Source of the DNA: Enterococcus malodoratus ATCC 43197
Lineage (GTDB): Bacteria > Bacillota > Bacilli > Lactobacillales > Enterococcaceae
Direction: 5' to 3'
NCBI RefSeq assembly: GCF_000407185.1
Contig: NZ_KE136483.1
Span: 310,001 to 374,000, forward strand
Length of the DNA stretch: 64,000 nt
Under the pieces are notes generated by a model, which ran no database searches, was not told the origin of the DNA, and worked only from the letters and a program-made list of their open reading frames with translations. Below, in pieces: positions 1 to 8,574 of the stretch. Numbering within the stretch: the stretch's first letter is position 1; each line of letters begins with the position of its first letter. Position numbers and translations under genes: made by a program.

Positions 1-506
1 ACTTTGATCGAGACTTTTTCTTCAGGTCCTAATAATTCCCGAAGCTTCGTCTCCACATTCTTAGCCCAACGGTCTGTTTGACCAACCAGGCCCGATGTCT
101 TCTTCAATTGCCCGCGAACATTCACTCTAATTTTATTTTTCGTTGCTGTTACATTAACTTTTGGGTTGTCCATGAAGTCTTCCTGTTTGATACTTGTCCG
201 AACATATCCCTCAATTGCTCGCTTGTCTAAGGCCAATTTTCCGCGATCTTCTTGCAAAACAAATTTGGTCACTCGTTTTGGATAGAACAGAATCACGAAA
301 ATTCCAATGACCGTTAAGATTGCTAGAGCTGCTGCTACCCAGAATAAATATAGCTGAGCATAATCGTTTGTTAGTACAAACTGTTGCAATGAACTAAAAT
401 CTAACGGGTTTGAAGCAATAAAGTAATAGATTGCGACAACGGATAGAAAAATAGAAAGTAAGACCAGTGAAAAAATAATTAGGATGGTTTTGAGAACTTT
501 GTTCAT
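1..506 (-). CDS. amaP: AmaP-like alkaline shock membrane anchor protein (3' end cut by window)
   Basis: The 168 visible codons encode a protein with two hydrophobic segments (about residues 5-30 and 50-75), then a soluble part containing a pattern VNVTATKNKIRVNVRGQL typical of the Asp23/AmaP family. AmaP anchors the Asp23/Gls24 envelope-stress protein to the membrane in Firmicutes. The start at 506 is preceded by a strong GAGGAGG site. The gene runs off the left edge, where asp23/gls24 and DUF2273 genes would normally follow; that is expectation, not seen. Family assignment is by remembered motif and topology. Confidence 0.8.
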   Translation of the reverse strand, partial: MNKVLKTILIIFSLVLLSIFLSVVAIYYFIASNPLDFSSLQQFVLTNDYAQLYLFWVAAALAILTVIGIFVILFYPKRVTKFVLQEDRGKLALDKRAIEGYVRTSIKQEDFMDNPKVNVTATKNKIRVNVRGQLKKTSGLVGQTDRWAKNVETKLRELLGPEEKVSIK

Positions 507-716
507 ACCGCACCTCCTCACTTCAATATTTCTAAATTGTTTACAATAAAATAATAAAATGATATCCCTTTTATGTAAAAAAATTTGCTTGCATTTCTAT
601 TAAAAAAACTTTTTTCGTGTAGATTGAAAGGTTCTAGTCAAGAGAATAATAATATTTACCGGGATTTTTCATTTTTTAAATTATTATAGAAAAAAATGAT
701 CGAGCAGTTTTTTTGA

Positions 717-756
717 ATAAAAAAAAGAAGTGTGACAAATGACTTTGTCGCACTTC
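717..756 (-). terminator. Rho-independent terminator of the UbiB-like gene
   Basis: A 13-bp stem with one mismatch (GAAGTGTGACAAA paired with TTTGTCGCACTTC, loop TGAC) at 727-756 is followed on the minus strand by a run of eight T. It lies 15 bp after the stop codon of the kinase-like gene. The 508-716 stretch between it and amaP is AT-rich leader or promoter DNA for amaP with no other gene seen. Confidence 0.85.
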
Positions 757-770
757 TATTAATAAATAGT

Positions 771-2513
771 TTAACGTTCTCTCCATTTTCGATAACGGCG
801 ATAGAGGCTTTCAACGACTAGGAAAAGAATCGACAGGGCAGCAACAGAGTAGCCAAAGATTCCCAGATCAGAAATCAGTGTATCGCCTTTTGGAGATGTT
901 TGCACAAGGATAGAGGAACCAATAACTAAGGCAGACAGAATCAAACCGATCACTAAACGATTCACCATGGCTTCTGCTCGTTCCAAAAAATTTCGCTGAT
1001 TTTTTACTTCGAGGTTCAGTTTGCCTTTTCCTTTAGCAAAGGTATCTAAAGCATTCAACGCATGACTTGGGATTTTTGGCAAAGCCTTTAAAGTAGATAA
1101 ATAATCTAAGCCTGTTTCCTGCAGCTCATTTTTCAGATTCAATTGTTGGATAAAATATTTTTGTGCGAAAGGGGCGACCACTTCGAACAACGATAGATCT
1201 GGATTCAAGTCTTCGATAACGCCTTCTAAAGTACCAAAGGCCTTGATCAGCATCGTGACAGAATCATCAATCTGCAAATTATTATCGTGACAGATGATTA
1301 CCACCTGTGAGAATACTTTTTGCAGATCGATCTCCTTAACCGGCAAGTTCAAATAGCGATTTAAAAAATCATCCAATTCATCGGTAAATTTTTCTTCATC
1401 AAAGCTGCCAACCTGTTTGCAGATAGCATGAACAGCATTAGCGATTCGTTGAGTATCTTTGCTGTAGATAGCGATAATCGTATTGCTCATTTTGGACTGC
1501 ATCTCGCGAGTGATCGTCCCCATCATACCAAAATCAATAAAGTTTAATCGGAAAGGGCGAAGCCGTTCATTTTTAGAATAGGTGACCTCGTAAGGAATGT
1601 TTCCAAATTTTCCTTGATGTTCTTTTGATTTGATCGATTGTTCCTTTTGGTTTTCTTCGTCACTTATTAATTGTAGTAGAATATTGCCGGGGTGGGGGTC
1701 GGCATGGAAGAAGCCATCTTCAAATACTTCCTTCATGAAATGTTCGATTAACAATTCACTGATTGTTTTCTTTAGTTCTTTATAGGTTTTCTCGCCCTGT
1801 ACGATTTTATCGTCATCAGCGTTGATCAATTCTTTTAGGTTCTTGCCAGACATCAGTTCCATCACGATGACCTTTTTAGTGGAGTAGGCAGGCTCCATTT
1901 TAGGCGCACGAATTTCTTTCCAGCCGTTGTTCAAACGATAGAATTCTTCCGCTAAGACCAGCTCTTTTTGGAAATCCAACTCATTTTGCAGTGAAACGCG
2001 AATCTCTTTCACAATGCTCTTAAGGTCGATGACTTTGCTTTCAGGGACCCAGTTAGCGATCGGAATGGCTTTTTCAAACAAAGACAAATCTAGCTCAATT
2101 TCGTAGGCGATTCCCGGATGCTGTACTTTAACAACAACTTGCTGACCATTTTTTAATTGCGCATGGTGAGCCTGTGCGATCGAGGCAGAGGCGAAGGGCT
2201 GTTCATCAAAACGCTCAAAGATTTCTGTTAAGGGCAATTCTAATTCTTTTTCAACTAAAGTTTTAACTGATTCAAAGTTATCTGTTTTCACGTCGTCTTG
2301 CAGTTTGCGCAGTTCTTTCGTGAAATCCAGTGTGAAAATGTCAGTTCGCACAGACATCATTTGGCCAACTTTGATGAAGGTTGGTCCTAATTCCTCAAAA
2401 GCTTGACGAACTTCGGCAGGGTTCTTTTGCTGGGTAATATTTTTGACGACACTATAATGATTGACAACTTTTACAATTTGACGTAATCGTGCGGCCTTGG
2501 ATTGTTCTTTCAT
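771..2513 (-). CDS. UbiB/AarF (ABC1) family atypical kinase-like protein
   Basis: This 580-residue protein has the ABC1/UbiB signatures: KVGQ at residues 48-51, the alanine-rich loop (ASASIAQAH) near 108-116, HADPHPGN as catalytic loop and IDFG as the metal-binding motif. Two hydrophobic helices near the C-terminus (about 520-565) match the membrane anchor of UbiB proteins. The family binds ATP and supports isoprenoid-quinone or lipid metabolism in other organisms; the substrate here is unknown. The start has a GGAGGTG site. It is monocistronic, ending at the hairpin at 717-756. Confidence 0.85.
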   Translation of the reverse strand: MKEQSKAARLRQIVKVVNHYSVVKNITQQKNPAEVRQAFEELGPTFIKVGQMMSVRTDIFTLDFTKELRKLQDDVKTDNFESVKTLVEKELELPLTEIFERFDEQPFASASIAQAHHAQLKNGQQVVVKVQHPGIAYEIELDLSLFEKAIPIANWVPESKVIDLKSIVKEIRVSLQNELDFQKELVLAEEFYRLNNGWKEIRAPKMEPAYSTKKVIVMELMSGKNLKELINADDDKIVQGEKTYKELKKTISELLIEHFMKEVFEDGFFHADPHPGNILLQLISDEENQKEQSIKSKEHQGKFGNIPYEVTYSKNERLRPFRLNFIDFGMMGTITREMQSKMSNTIIAIYSKDTQRIANAVHAICKQVGSFDEEKFTDELDDFLNRYLNLPVKEIDLQKVFSQVVIICHDNNLQIDDSVTMLIKAFGTLEGVIEDLNPDLSLFEVVAPFAQKYFIQQLNLKNELQETGLDYLSTLKALPKIPSHALNALDTFAKGKGKLNLEVKNQRNFLERAEAMVNRLVIGLILSALVIGSSILVQTSPKGDTLISDLGIFGYSVAALSILFLVVESLYRRYRKWRER

Positions 2514-2624
2514 GACAGCACCTCCGTTTCTTTACTTATATAAAGGTAAATGTATTTTTTGGATGGGAAACAAATCAAGGGTTCTATTCCTTTCTATCTT
2601 ACAAGAGATTTTTCCGGGATACAA

Positions 2625-2668
2625 ACAAGCCCCCAATTATTTTTATCAGAAAATAATTGGGGGCTTGT
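2625..2668 (-). terminator. Long stem-loop downstream of the UPF0756 gene
   Basis: A perfect 19-bp inverted repeat with a short loop starts directly after the stop codon of the minus-strand gene. The trailing T-tract is weak on the minus strand (TTGTTTGTAT), but the stem is long enough to act as a terminator or 3' stabiliser. It separates that gene from the UbiB-like gene downstream. Confidence 0.65.
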
Positions 2669-2673
2669 TAAAT

Positions 2674-3135
2674 TTAGTGATTTGTCACGACTTGAATGAC
2701 TTGCATAATGCAGTATGTGATACCTGCCGCGATTACCGGGCCAGCGGCAATGCCCTTCAAGAACACGACGCCCATGATTGTTCCAAAAACTAAAGCGACG
2801 GTTACTTCAGGCGACTGATTGATTAGCCCGACTCCTTTTGAAGACAAGACTGCAACTAAGACACCGCAGATTGTCGCCACCCAACCAAGAGGTGATTTCA
2901 AAGTATTCAGTAAATCTTTTAAAACGATATCGCCAGTAGCGATCGGGACTAGGATCGTCGCTGAGATTAACGTAACGCCCCAGTTAATCCCTTGTTTGTT
3001 TAACAAGGTCAAAAATTTATCCGAATGTGGAATCAATTTTAAAATTAGAATTGCAGATGTTGCAATTAATAAACTTTGGTTTTTAGCAATAAGAGCAATC
3101 AAAAAAATGACGCCTAAAAAAATCCAACTTTCCAT
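2674..3135 (-). CDS. UPF0756 (DUF441) membrane protein
   Basis: A 153-residue protein made almost wholly of hydrophobic segments (about four helices), with the loop sequences LIPHSDKF and GINWGV and the GVLVAVLSSKGVGLI stretch typical of UPF0756/DUF441 proteins of Firmicutes. No biochemical role is known to me. A GTG codon lies three codons upstream (3144) but overlaps the GGGAG ribosome site, so the ATG at 3135, eight bases after GGGAG, is the better start. It is divergent from the 3409 gene with a 273-bp gap that should carry both promoters; no clear pair is visible. Confidence 0.8.
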   Translation of the reverse strand: MESWIFLGVIFLIALIAKNQSLLIATSAILILKLIPHSDKFLTLLNKQGINWGVTLISATILVPIATGDIVLKDLLNTLKSPLGWVATICGVLVAVLSSKGVGLINQSPEVTVALVFGTIMGVVFLKGIAAGPVIAAGITYCIMQVIQVVTNH

Positions 3136-3408
3136 AAAGGTCACTCCCTTAGTATGATTATTTGCTGCAGCAAGTAAATTATAGAATCACATTATCCTAT
3201 CTCAGGAGAGATAAACTATTTCTGTGATTATCTGATCTGGAACTTTCACCGTATTTACTATACAAGATAATTTGCCAAGTTGCGACTATTTTCCGAAACG
3301 ATTTTAGTGTAAGCTTTTAATAGAAGTATCAGCAGAAGGCTTTCCGATTTTATCCAGACTAAAAAATTTTTTGCCAAAAAGTATATTAGTAGAAATAAGG
3401 AGCACCAG

Positions 3409-4359
3409 ATGAAAATAGGATTACGTACCATAAAAACGGCGGCGGCAGCCCCAATTGCTTTACTGATTGCTAATGGGCTGAGTTTAGAATCAGCCGCATC
3501 GGCCGCAATTATCACGATTTTAACCGTAACGAATACCAAGCGGTCTACTGCAAAGACAGCGTTGAACCGTATTTTTTCTTTAACACTTGCAACGATTATC
3601 GCGGCCATTTGTTTTTCGCTTTTAGGATTTCATCCATTGGTTTTTGGACTGTATCTATTATTTTTTATTCCATTATCCCTTCGTTTGGATTTAGCGGAAG
3701 GTATTGCGGTCAGTTCCGTCTTGATTACTCATTATTTGGTGGCGGGTGAGATGCCGTTGAGTTTGATCTTCAATGAATATCTACTGATGATAATTGGTGT
3801 TGGCTGTGCCTTAATAGCCAATCTCTACATGCCCAATACGGAGAAAAAGATTCAGGAGGATCAAATGGTAGTCGAAGTCTCGATGAAAAAAATGTTGGGA
3901 CAGATGTCTGCATATTTAAATCAACCGGCGAAGGAAGAAGAATTGCGACAAGAGTGTTTGTCGCTTCGAGACTTTGTCCGAGAGGCGCAAATTCGGGCTC
4001 AGGAGTATGAAGAAAACCGTTTCTTTTCTGGTAACAGCTATTATTTTGAGTATTTCGCAATGCGCCGCTTGCAGTTAAAAATTCTAGCCGATATGTTGCA
4101 GATCCTGAATCGATTGACTGCCGCACCCGAGGATGTTCAGGAGTTGCGAGAATTGTTTGAATTTACCTCACAGACTTTAGCGGAAGATAATGATGGTTCG
4201 GCGATTTTAATTAAAATTTCCGAGACGGATCGACGTTATCAACAAAAGCAATTGCCGGATAGTCGTCAAGCTTTTGAAGAACGAGCGATGCTTTTCCAGC
4301 TTTTCCAACTGTTTCAAGATTTCATTGAAATCAAGGCAGGTTTTTATAGGAACAAGTAA
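3409..4359 (+). CDS. Aromatic acid exporter family (ArAE_1/FUSC-type) membrane protein
   Basis: The first 145 of 316 residues form about four to five membrane helices starting with GLRTIKTAAAAPIA, and the T-V-T-N-T-K motif after the second helix is characteristic of the YqjA-like aromatic acid exporter family 1. A long cytoplasmic helical domain follows (about 150-316), ending in the FQDFIEIKAGF pattern seen in that family. Substrates of the Gram-positive members are not established. The start is preceded by AAGGAG seven bases upstream. It stands alone, co-oriented with the next two genes. Confidence 0.8.
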   Translation: MKIGLRTIKTAAAAPIALLIANGLSLESAASAAIITILTVTNTKRSTAKTALNRIFSLTLATIIAAICFSLLGFHPLVFGLYLLFFIPLSLRLDLAEGIAVSSVLITHYLVAGEMPLSLIFNEYLLMIIGVGCALIANLYMPNTEKKIQEDQMVVEVSMKKMLGQMSAYLNQPAKEEELRQECLSLRDFVREAQIRAQEYEENRFFSGNSYYFEYFAMRRLQLKILADMLQILNRLTAAPEDVQELRELFEFTSQTLAEDNDGSAILIKISETDRRYQQKQLPDSRQAFEERAMLFQLFQLFQDFIEIKAGFYRNK

Positions 4360-4446
4360 TGAGAAAGAATCAGCCTTTTGTCCCATGTAAACGGTTGATA
4401 ATTTCTTTATGATAAAGATAAGAAAAACAGGTGAGGGGTATAAAAA

Positions 4447-5262
4447 ATGAAAAAAATAGTTATCGGGTTAATTTTGGTGGGTGCCGCATTAGTAAGTATG
4501 AGCAGTATGTTCTTTCATAATCGGATGAGTAATGAAACGTTCACTACATCAAGGACCGTCAAAAAGCTGGTCGTTGATGATCGCAACATGCCAGTTGAGG
4601 TTGTTGGAGTGTCTGGAAACAAGACGCGGATAAATTATAAAAAGAGCAGAGATATCAAGTATAAAATTAAACAAACAAGCAATACCTTGAGTTTAGAACG
4701 GAAAAAGACAATTGGTTTCAGTTTCAATTTCTTCAATTTTGGCAATAGTAATCCTACAGTAACCATTGAGGTTCCAAAGGATAAGTTAAAAGATCTGCAA
4801 GTGGATACTTCCAATGGAAAACTTGTGGCAGAGAATTTAACATTGGATAATTTAGATTTGGAAACAAGCAACAGTAAAATGACGATTAGTGAAGTGGATG
4901 CTCGTACAATTGATGCAGAAACTAGCAATGGCAAAGTTGAGTTGACACGTATGAAGTTTGATGACGGATCGTTTGAAACCAGCAATAGTAAAATGGACCT
5001 GCAGGATTTGAGCTTTGGAGAAGGCGAGTTTGATACTTCTAATGGCAAGATCAATCTAATGGATTTGAAGCCATCAAAGGCACTTTCACTTAGCACAAGT
5101 AACTCAGAGGTCAATGGAACGGTGATTGGGGATAAGGATGATTTTGCGATTACCTCCAAGACTAGTAACGCCTCGAATAATTTGGGCAATCATGACAATG
5201 GTTCGAAAGAATTAGAAGTTAGAACGAGCAACGGGGATATTGAGATCGCATTTGTACGTTAA
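4447..5262 (+). CDS. DUF4097-type beta-repeat protein with N-terminal membrane anchor
   Basis: The 271-residue protein starts with a signal or anchor helix (residues 3-22). From about residue 118 it contains eight copies of a TSN motif every 17-25 residues, alternating TSNGK and TSNSK/E. This regular spacing suggests a stacked beta-solenoid, as in DUF4097 adhesin-like proteins. DUF4097 domains occur in LiaX of Enterococcus faecalis and other envelope-stress proteins, but this one is half the length of LiaX. AGGTGAGGGG precedes the ATG. The VanZ-like gene follows after 28 bp, so the two are probably co-transcribed. Function unknown. Confidence 0.7.
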   Translation: MKKIVIGLILVGAALVSMSSMFFHNRMSNETFTTSRTVKKLVVDDRNMPVEVVGVSGNKTRINYKKSRDIKYKIKQTSNTLSLERKKTIGFSFNFFNFGNSNPTVTIEVPKDKLKDLQVDTSNGKLVAENLTLDNLDLETSNSKMTISEVDARTIDAETSNGKVELTRMKFDDGSFETSNSKMDLQDLSFGEGEFDTSNGKINLMDLKPSKALSLSTSNSEVNGTVIGDKDDFAITSKTSNASNNLGNHDNGSKELEVRTSNGDIEIAFVR

Positions 5263-5290
5263 GTGACATTCTTTTGAAGGAGGCAGCGGA

Positions 5291-5803
5291 ATGATTGGTA
5301 AAACACTAAGTAAATTATTGCTGGGAATCTACCTGATTCTATTGGTTTGGATCTTACTGTTCAAATTCTCGCTCTCCTTTTCCGAGATAGCAGCAAATCT
5401 ATCTCATCCGATGAGATCAATCAACTTGGTTCCATTCCAAGATTCGATGATCGTGAATGGCAAGATCGCATTCAATGAGATAATCTTAAATGCAGTTGTT
5501 TTTGTTCCACTGGGTGTTCTTTTAGGGATTTCTGCAAAGAAATCCTCTTTCATGAAGAAGCTCGCTTTTATCTTTCTATTTTCACTTTTTATCGAAATGA
5601 TGCAATTCATTTTGGGAATTGGAGCAACCGATGCGACAGATCTTTTAATGAATTTTGTTGGCGGATTCTTGGGAGTCAGTATTTATCGAGGACTAACACA
5701 TTTTATTCCAGAAGCAAAATTGGATAAAAGATTGGTTGTAGTAGGGAGTATAATGGGAATCCTATGCTTGGGAATGGTCTTGTTATTACTTTTCTTAAAT
5801 TGA
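5291..5803 (+). CDS. VanZ-like family membrane protein
   Basis: The 170-residue protein shows the VanZ-domain pattern: an N-terminal helix, then NLVPF, NEIILNAVVFVPLG, SLFIEMMQFILG and DATDLLMNFVGGFLG, with four to five membrane helices. VanZ proteins are linked to teicoplanin tolerance and more generally to envelope traits; this copy is not near any van genes, so it should not be read as resistance evidence. AAGGAGGCAG precedes the start. It is probably translated from the same mRNA as the TSN-repeat protein. Confidence 0.85.
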   Translation: MIGKTLSKLLLGIYLILLVWILLFKFSLSFSEIAANLSHPMRSINLVPFQDSMIVNGKIAFNEIILNAVVFVPLGVLLGISAKKSSFMKKLAFIFLFSLFIEMMQFILGIGATDATDLLMNFVGGFLGVSIYRGLTHFIPEAKLDKRLVVVGSIMGILCLGMVLLLLFLN

Positions 5804-5812
5804 CGAAATAAA

Positions 5813-5849
5813 AGCTCTTCAGCGATTTTGCTGAAGGGCTATTTTTTTT
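5813..5849. terminator. Convergent terminator after the VanZ-like gene
   Basis: GCTCTTCAGC and GCTGAAGGGC pair around a GATTTT loop and are followed by eight T on the plus strand. The hairpin overlaps the end of the convergent YoaK-like gene, whose stop codon lies at 5839-5841. Confidence 0.85.
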
Positions 5850-6528
5850 CGAAAATATCTGTATTACGTTGAAACCGCCAAACTAAAAAGGTTTCTGAAA
5901 GTGCCAGATAAAGAAATAATCCTGCGATGATCAAGACAGCTTTTTCTCCAATCATCCGATAAGAGAATACAGAGACGATCGCGCCGGCAATAAAAGCCAA
6001 AACGACTAATGCGAAATGAACAAACCGCGTCTTCGCTTTCTGATCTTTAGTGCTCAAATAATCATAAAGATTCGTGGCTACACCTTTTAAATTTCCTGTT
6101 GTGAATAAGTTTGTGTAAGCAAGTCCATTAATTTTATCAAAAGATATCCATTGGATTGCAGCAGTAAACGCAATTACGATTGTAATAATTGCGGGATGTG
6201 GTTGCAGAAAGTGGAAGCTGAGAATAAAAAAGATCAAGGCTTCAAAATAAAGTAGAAACAATCGCCAAAAATGCATCTCTTTCTTTCTAAAGTAATCAAT
6301 CATGAACTTTGCTAAGAGAATTCCTAAAAAAAAGAACAAAGTGGAAAGCATTTTTTTTCCGACCATATTCCATTGTCGCTCGTAGGCTTGGATAATTGCT
6401 AAAATAATATTTCCGGTTTGAGCAGAAGCAAATGCTTGATAGCGAATATAGGTGTAACTGTCTATCATTCCACCGATAAACGTTAACAGCAAACCTACCG
6501 AACGATTCTCATGAAAACTATTTTCCAT
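5839..6528 (-). CDS. YoaK (DUF1275) family membrane protein
   Basis: This 229-residue protein has about six membrane helices and the family hallmarks: GGMIDSYTYI in the first helix, then A-Q-T-G-N-I (FASAQTGNIILA), and TTGNLK in the middle helix. DUF1275/YoaK proteins are widespread inner-membrane proteins without an established substrate. The last codons overlap the terminator of the convergent VanZ-like gene. Only a weak ribosome site (GATGAGTGAC) is visible before the ATG. Confidence 0.8.
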   Translation of the reverse strand: MENSFHENRSVGLLLTFIGGMIDSYTYIRYQAFASAQTGNIILAIIQAYERQWNMVGKKMLSTLFFFLGILLAKFMIDYFRKKEMHFWRLFLLYFEALIFFILSFHFLQPHPAIITIVIAFTAAIQWISFDKINGLAYTNLFTTGNLKGVATNLYDYLSTKDQKAKTRFVHFALVVLAFIAGAIVSVFSYRMIGEKAVLIIAGLFLYLALSETFLVWRFQRNTDIFEKK

Positions 6529-7076
6529 CTGTCACTCATCTCTTTTCGCTGACTATCTTATCACATTTTCAGAAAATCGTTAATTAGTTTCATTTTTTTT
6601 AGATGCTTAAGACTTTTTTTGAACTTAAAAAGGACCCATTCGATTAACGGAGTCAATAAAGACTAAAATGATTCACTGATCTTTGTGTTAAGTAATAAAG
6701 TGACTTGATTCACTATACGAATCCATCGAGGGTGTTCGACAATAATTTTTAGTAAGTATACGTTGATATTACCAATAGGAAGAGCGGTATAATGTGAAAA
6801 CGTACATGAAGTTTTCATAAGAAAATTTTAAAACTTTCCTCTTTTTACACAGGGAAAGCAAATGTTTTTTGTTTCGGATAAGAGTATAATTCGGTTTAGT
6901 GTTTAAAATGAGTTGAATAACGAATGGGAATCAGAGAAACTCTTTCATTTTACGAATATTTGAAGGGGATTCTCTAAAGAGTTAAGATGTTCGCGGGGTG
7001 CTATCTTTTTCGAAAGAATGTGTTAGAATGAAAATGCTTTTTATCCTGTGAACGTGAAGGGAATTGAGAACATACC
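6529..7076 (+). promoter_or_regulatory. 548-bp intergenic region with promoter-like sites and a probable leader for azlCD
   Basis: No gene is seen here. TTGATA at 6763-6768 and TATAAT at 6788-6793 (19-bp spacer) form a promoter-like pair and would give a leader of about 275 nt before azlC. A second TATAAT lies at 6885-6890. Two inverted repeats follow: CTTTCC/GGAAAG near 6835-6857, and AACTCTTT paired with AAAGAGTT near 6934-6981. There is no T-box core sequence, and I recognise no riboswitch class. Confidence 0.4.
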
Positions 7077-7832
7077 ATGCCTGTAAAAAAAAGGACACCA
7101 TGGTTAGAGGCGTTATACGCGGCGATGCCGCTTTGTTTTAGTTATATTCCGGTTGGTTTAGCATGTGGCATGCTTTTACAAAAAGCGGGATTTAACATTT
7201 TCTTAACCGCCTTGCTTTCGATGCTTGTTTTTTCTGGAGGCGCGCAATTTTTAGTCGTCTCAATGATAAGTGTTCATGCATCATTTGTGTCCACAATCTT
7301 AATGGTTTTTTTCTTGGAGATGCGTTACGCATTGCTAGGCTCCAGTTTGTCGCAATTTTTTAAAAAAGAAAAAAGATCATTTATTGCACTGTTTTCTCAG
7401 TCAATGAATGATGAAAATTATGCAGTGAATTATTTGAAGTATTCTACTGATCCTGAGTGGAACCGAAAGAAAGCGTTATATGTTAATTGGTTTTCGATGG
7501 CTTCTTGGACAGGCAGTACGGTTTTAGGCACGATTTTTGGTTCTGTTATCCATGTGGATACTGAACTGGTTCATTTCGCTTTGACCGCAATGTTCATTTT
7601 TATGTTTATGATGCAGTTGAGTAATGGCCTTTTACTAGCTACCGGGTTATTATCTGGTGGATTAGCAGTTATTTTCATGCTGGTATTTAAAAATACCTTT
7701 GGATTGATCCTAGCGACTTTATTAGCTTCTTTTGTCGGCTATTTGATTGAACGCATCCATAAGACGGCCAACACCAAAAATGACGGCCCGGATCATTATG
7801 ATTTGACCGGCGGGGAGGTTCATCATGAGTAA
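7077..7832 (+). CDS. azlC: AzlC family branched-chain amino acid exporter, large subunit
   Basis: A 251-residue membrane protein with about seven helices and AzlC-family signatures (AMPLCFSYIPVGLACG near the N-terminus, VFSGGAQFL, FFLEMRYALLGSS). With AzlD it exports branched-chain amino acids and analogues such as 4-azaleucine in Bacillus. The gene overlaps azlD by 8 bp, indicating translational coupling. The ribosome site AAGGGAATTGAG is weak. Bacillus couples this pair to Lrp-type AzlB; no such regulator is adjacent here. Confidence 0.9.
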   Translation: MPVKKRTPWLEALYAAMPLCFSYIPVGLACGMLLQKAGFNIFLTALLSMLVFSGGAQFLVVSMISVHASFVSTILMVFFLEMRYALLGSSLSQFFKKEKRSFIALFSQSMNDENYAVNYLKYSTDPEWNRKKALYVNWFSMASWTGSTVLGTIFGSVIHVDTELVHFALTAMFIFMFMMQLSNGLLLATGLLSGGLAVIFMLVFKNTFGLILATLLASFVGYLIERIHKTANTKNDGPDHYDLTGGEVHHE

Positions 7833-8142
7833 TACGTCGTTGCTGCTATTGATCCTTTGTCTTTTTGGCGCCTCTTACTTGCCACGTCTGTTTCCGATGT
7901 TGTATTTTTCACAGCGGCAAGTTCCGCAGTGGTTCAGCGATTGGATGAAATATGTACCAATCTCATTATTTGCGGCATTAGTATTTAAAGATGTGTTTAT
8001 CAGCGCCAATCATTTTGATTTGATTGGTAATGTGCGAATTATCGCGATGTTTTTAGTTGCTGGTGTCGCGTATAAAACGCGTTCGATGGCGATATCCGTT
8101 ATTACTGGATTGGCCGCTGTATTTTTACTTTCGATGATTTAA
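7825..8142 (+). CDS. azlD: AzlD family branched-chain amino acid exporter, small subunit
   Basis: The 105-residue protein has three to four helices and the AzlD pattern: ASYLPRLFPM near residue 16-25 and WMKYVPISLFAALVFKD in the middle. It starts inside the end of azlC, after the GGGGAGG site at 7811-7817. Its partner requirement for export is known from the Bacillus homologue. A terminator follows immediately after the stop. Confidence 0.9.
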   Translation: MSNTSLLLLILCLFGASYLPRLFPMLYFSQRQVPQWFSDWMKYVPISLFAALVFKDVFISANHFDLIGNVRIIAMFLVAGVAYKTRSMAISVITGLAAVFLLSMI

Positions 8143-8179
8143 AAAGAGACATGCCCTTCGCGGATGCCTCTTTTTTTTG
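8141..8179 (+). terminator. Terminator of azlCD
   Basis: AAAAAGAG and CTCTTTTT form the base of an imperfect hairpin with further pairing of CAT and ATG inside, followed by an eight-T run. The A-rich left arm also allows termination of the convergent small gene from the other side. Confidence 0.75.
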
Positions 8180-8488
8180 TTAATTTTGATATTCAGCGAT
8201 TGGCCGATAAGTTAGGATTTGCATTTTTCTGTAAAATTCAGCTGGTAAATTTTTCCATGATTGCAAAAGATTATGGAAAAATCCACCATCCGCATTGATA
8301 ATGTATTCATTTAATAAAAGTCCAAAGGATTTCTTTGGCTGTTCTTTGACTAATTTTTCGTAGACCTCGGTTGCTTGTTCTTGATTGTCAGCGACAAAAA
8401 GTGTGTTGACTTCAACATACGCGCCTTCGATATTTTGTGTCTCTTCTACAAAGTACACGGACTTGGTAACTTTTTGTTTCTCCATCAT
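8180..8488 (-). CDS. Hypothetical protein, 102 residues
   Basis: I do not recognise this family. It is soluble, mixed alpha/beta in composition, with no signal peptide or membrane helix; the middle has a helical segment rich in E and K (about residues 36-52). A GTG at 8497 could also start the frame, but the AAAGGG site sits nine bases before the ATG at 8488. It lies between azlD (convergent) and the histidine kinase gene, which ends 78 bp upstream of it on the same strand and could read through. Confidence 0.6.
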   Translation of the reverse strand: MMEKQKVTKSVYFVEETQNIEGAYVEVNTLFVADNQEQATEVYEKLVKEQPKKSFGLLLNEYIINADGGFFHNLLQSWKNLPAEFYRKMQILTYRPIAEYQN

Positions 8489-8574
8489 AGGGGTCACCCT
8501 TTCTTTAAGTTACTCATAGCTTACAAAAGAAATATTAACTATTGATGAATTAATTGGCCATTTGTTTCAATTAA

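Noticed and set aside
2497-2793. Plus-strand open frame across the UbiB-like start and the UPF0756 gene end
   Set aside because: It crosses a 19-bp hairpin and overlaps two convincing minus-strand genes.
4635-5189. Long minus-strand open frame opposite the TSN-repeat gene
   Set aside because: It is the antisense image of the repeated motif; no ribosome site, and the plus-strand gene has all expected signals.
5291-5803. VanZ-like gene as evidence of a glycopeptide resistance cluster
   Set aside because: No vanHAX, vanS/R or vanY genes are nearby; VanZ-like proteins are common in Firmicutes without resistance.
6960-7040. Possible T-box core (GCGGGGTGCTAT) before azlC
   Set aside because: The order and bases do not match the T-box AGGGTGGNACCGCG consensus and no specifier stem is recognised.
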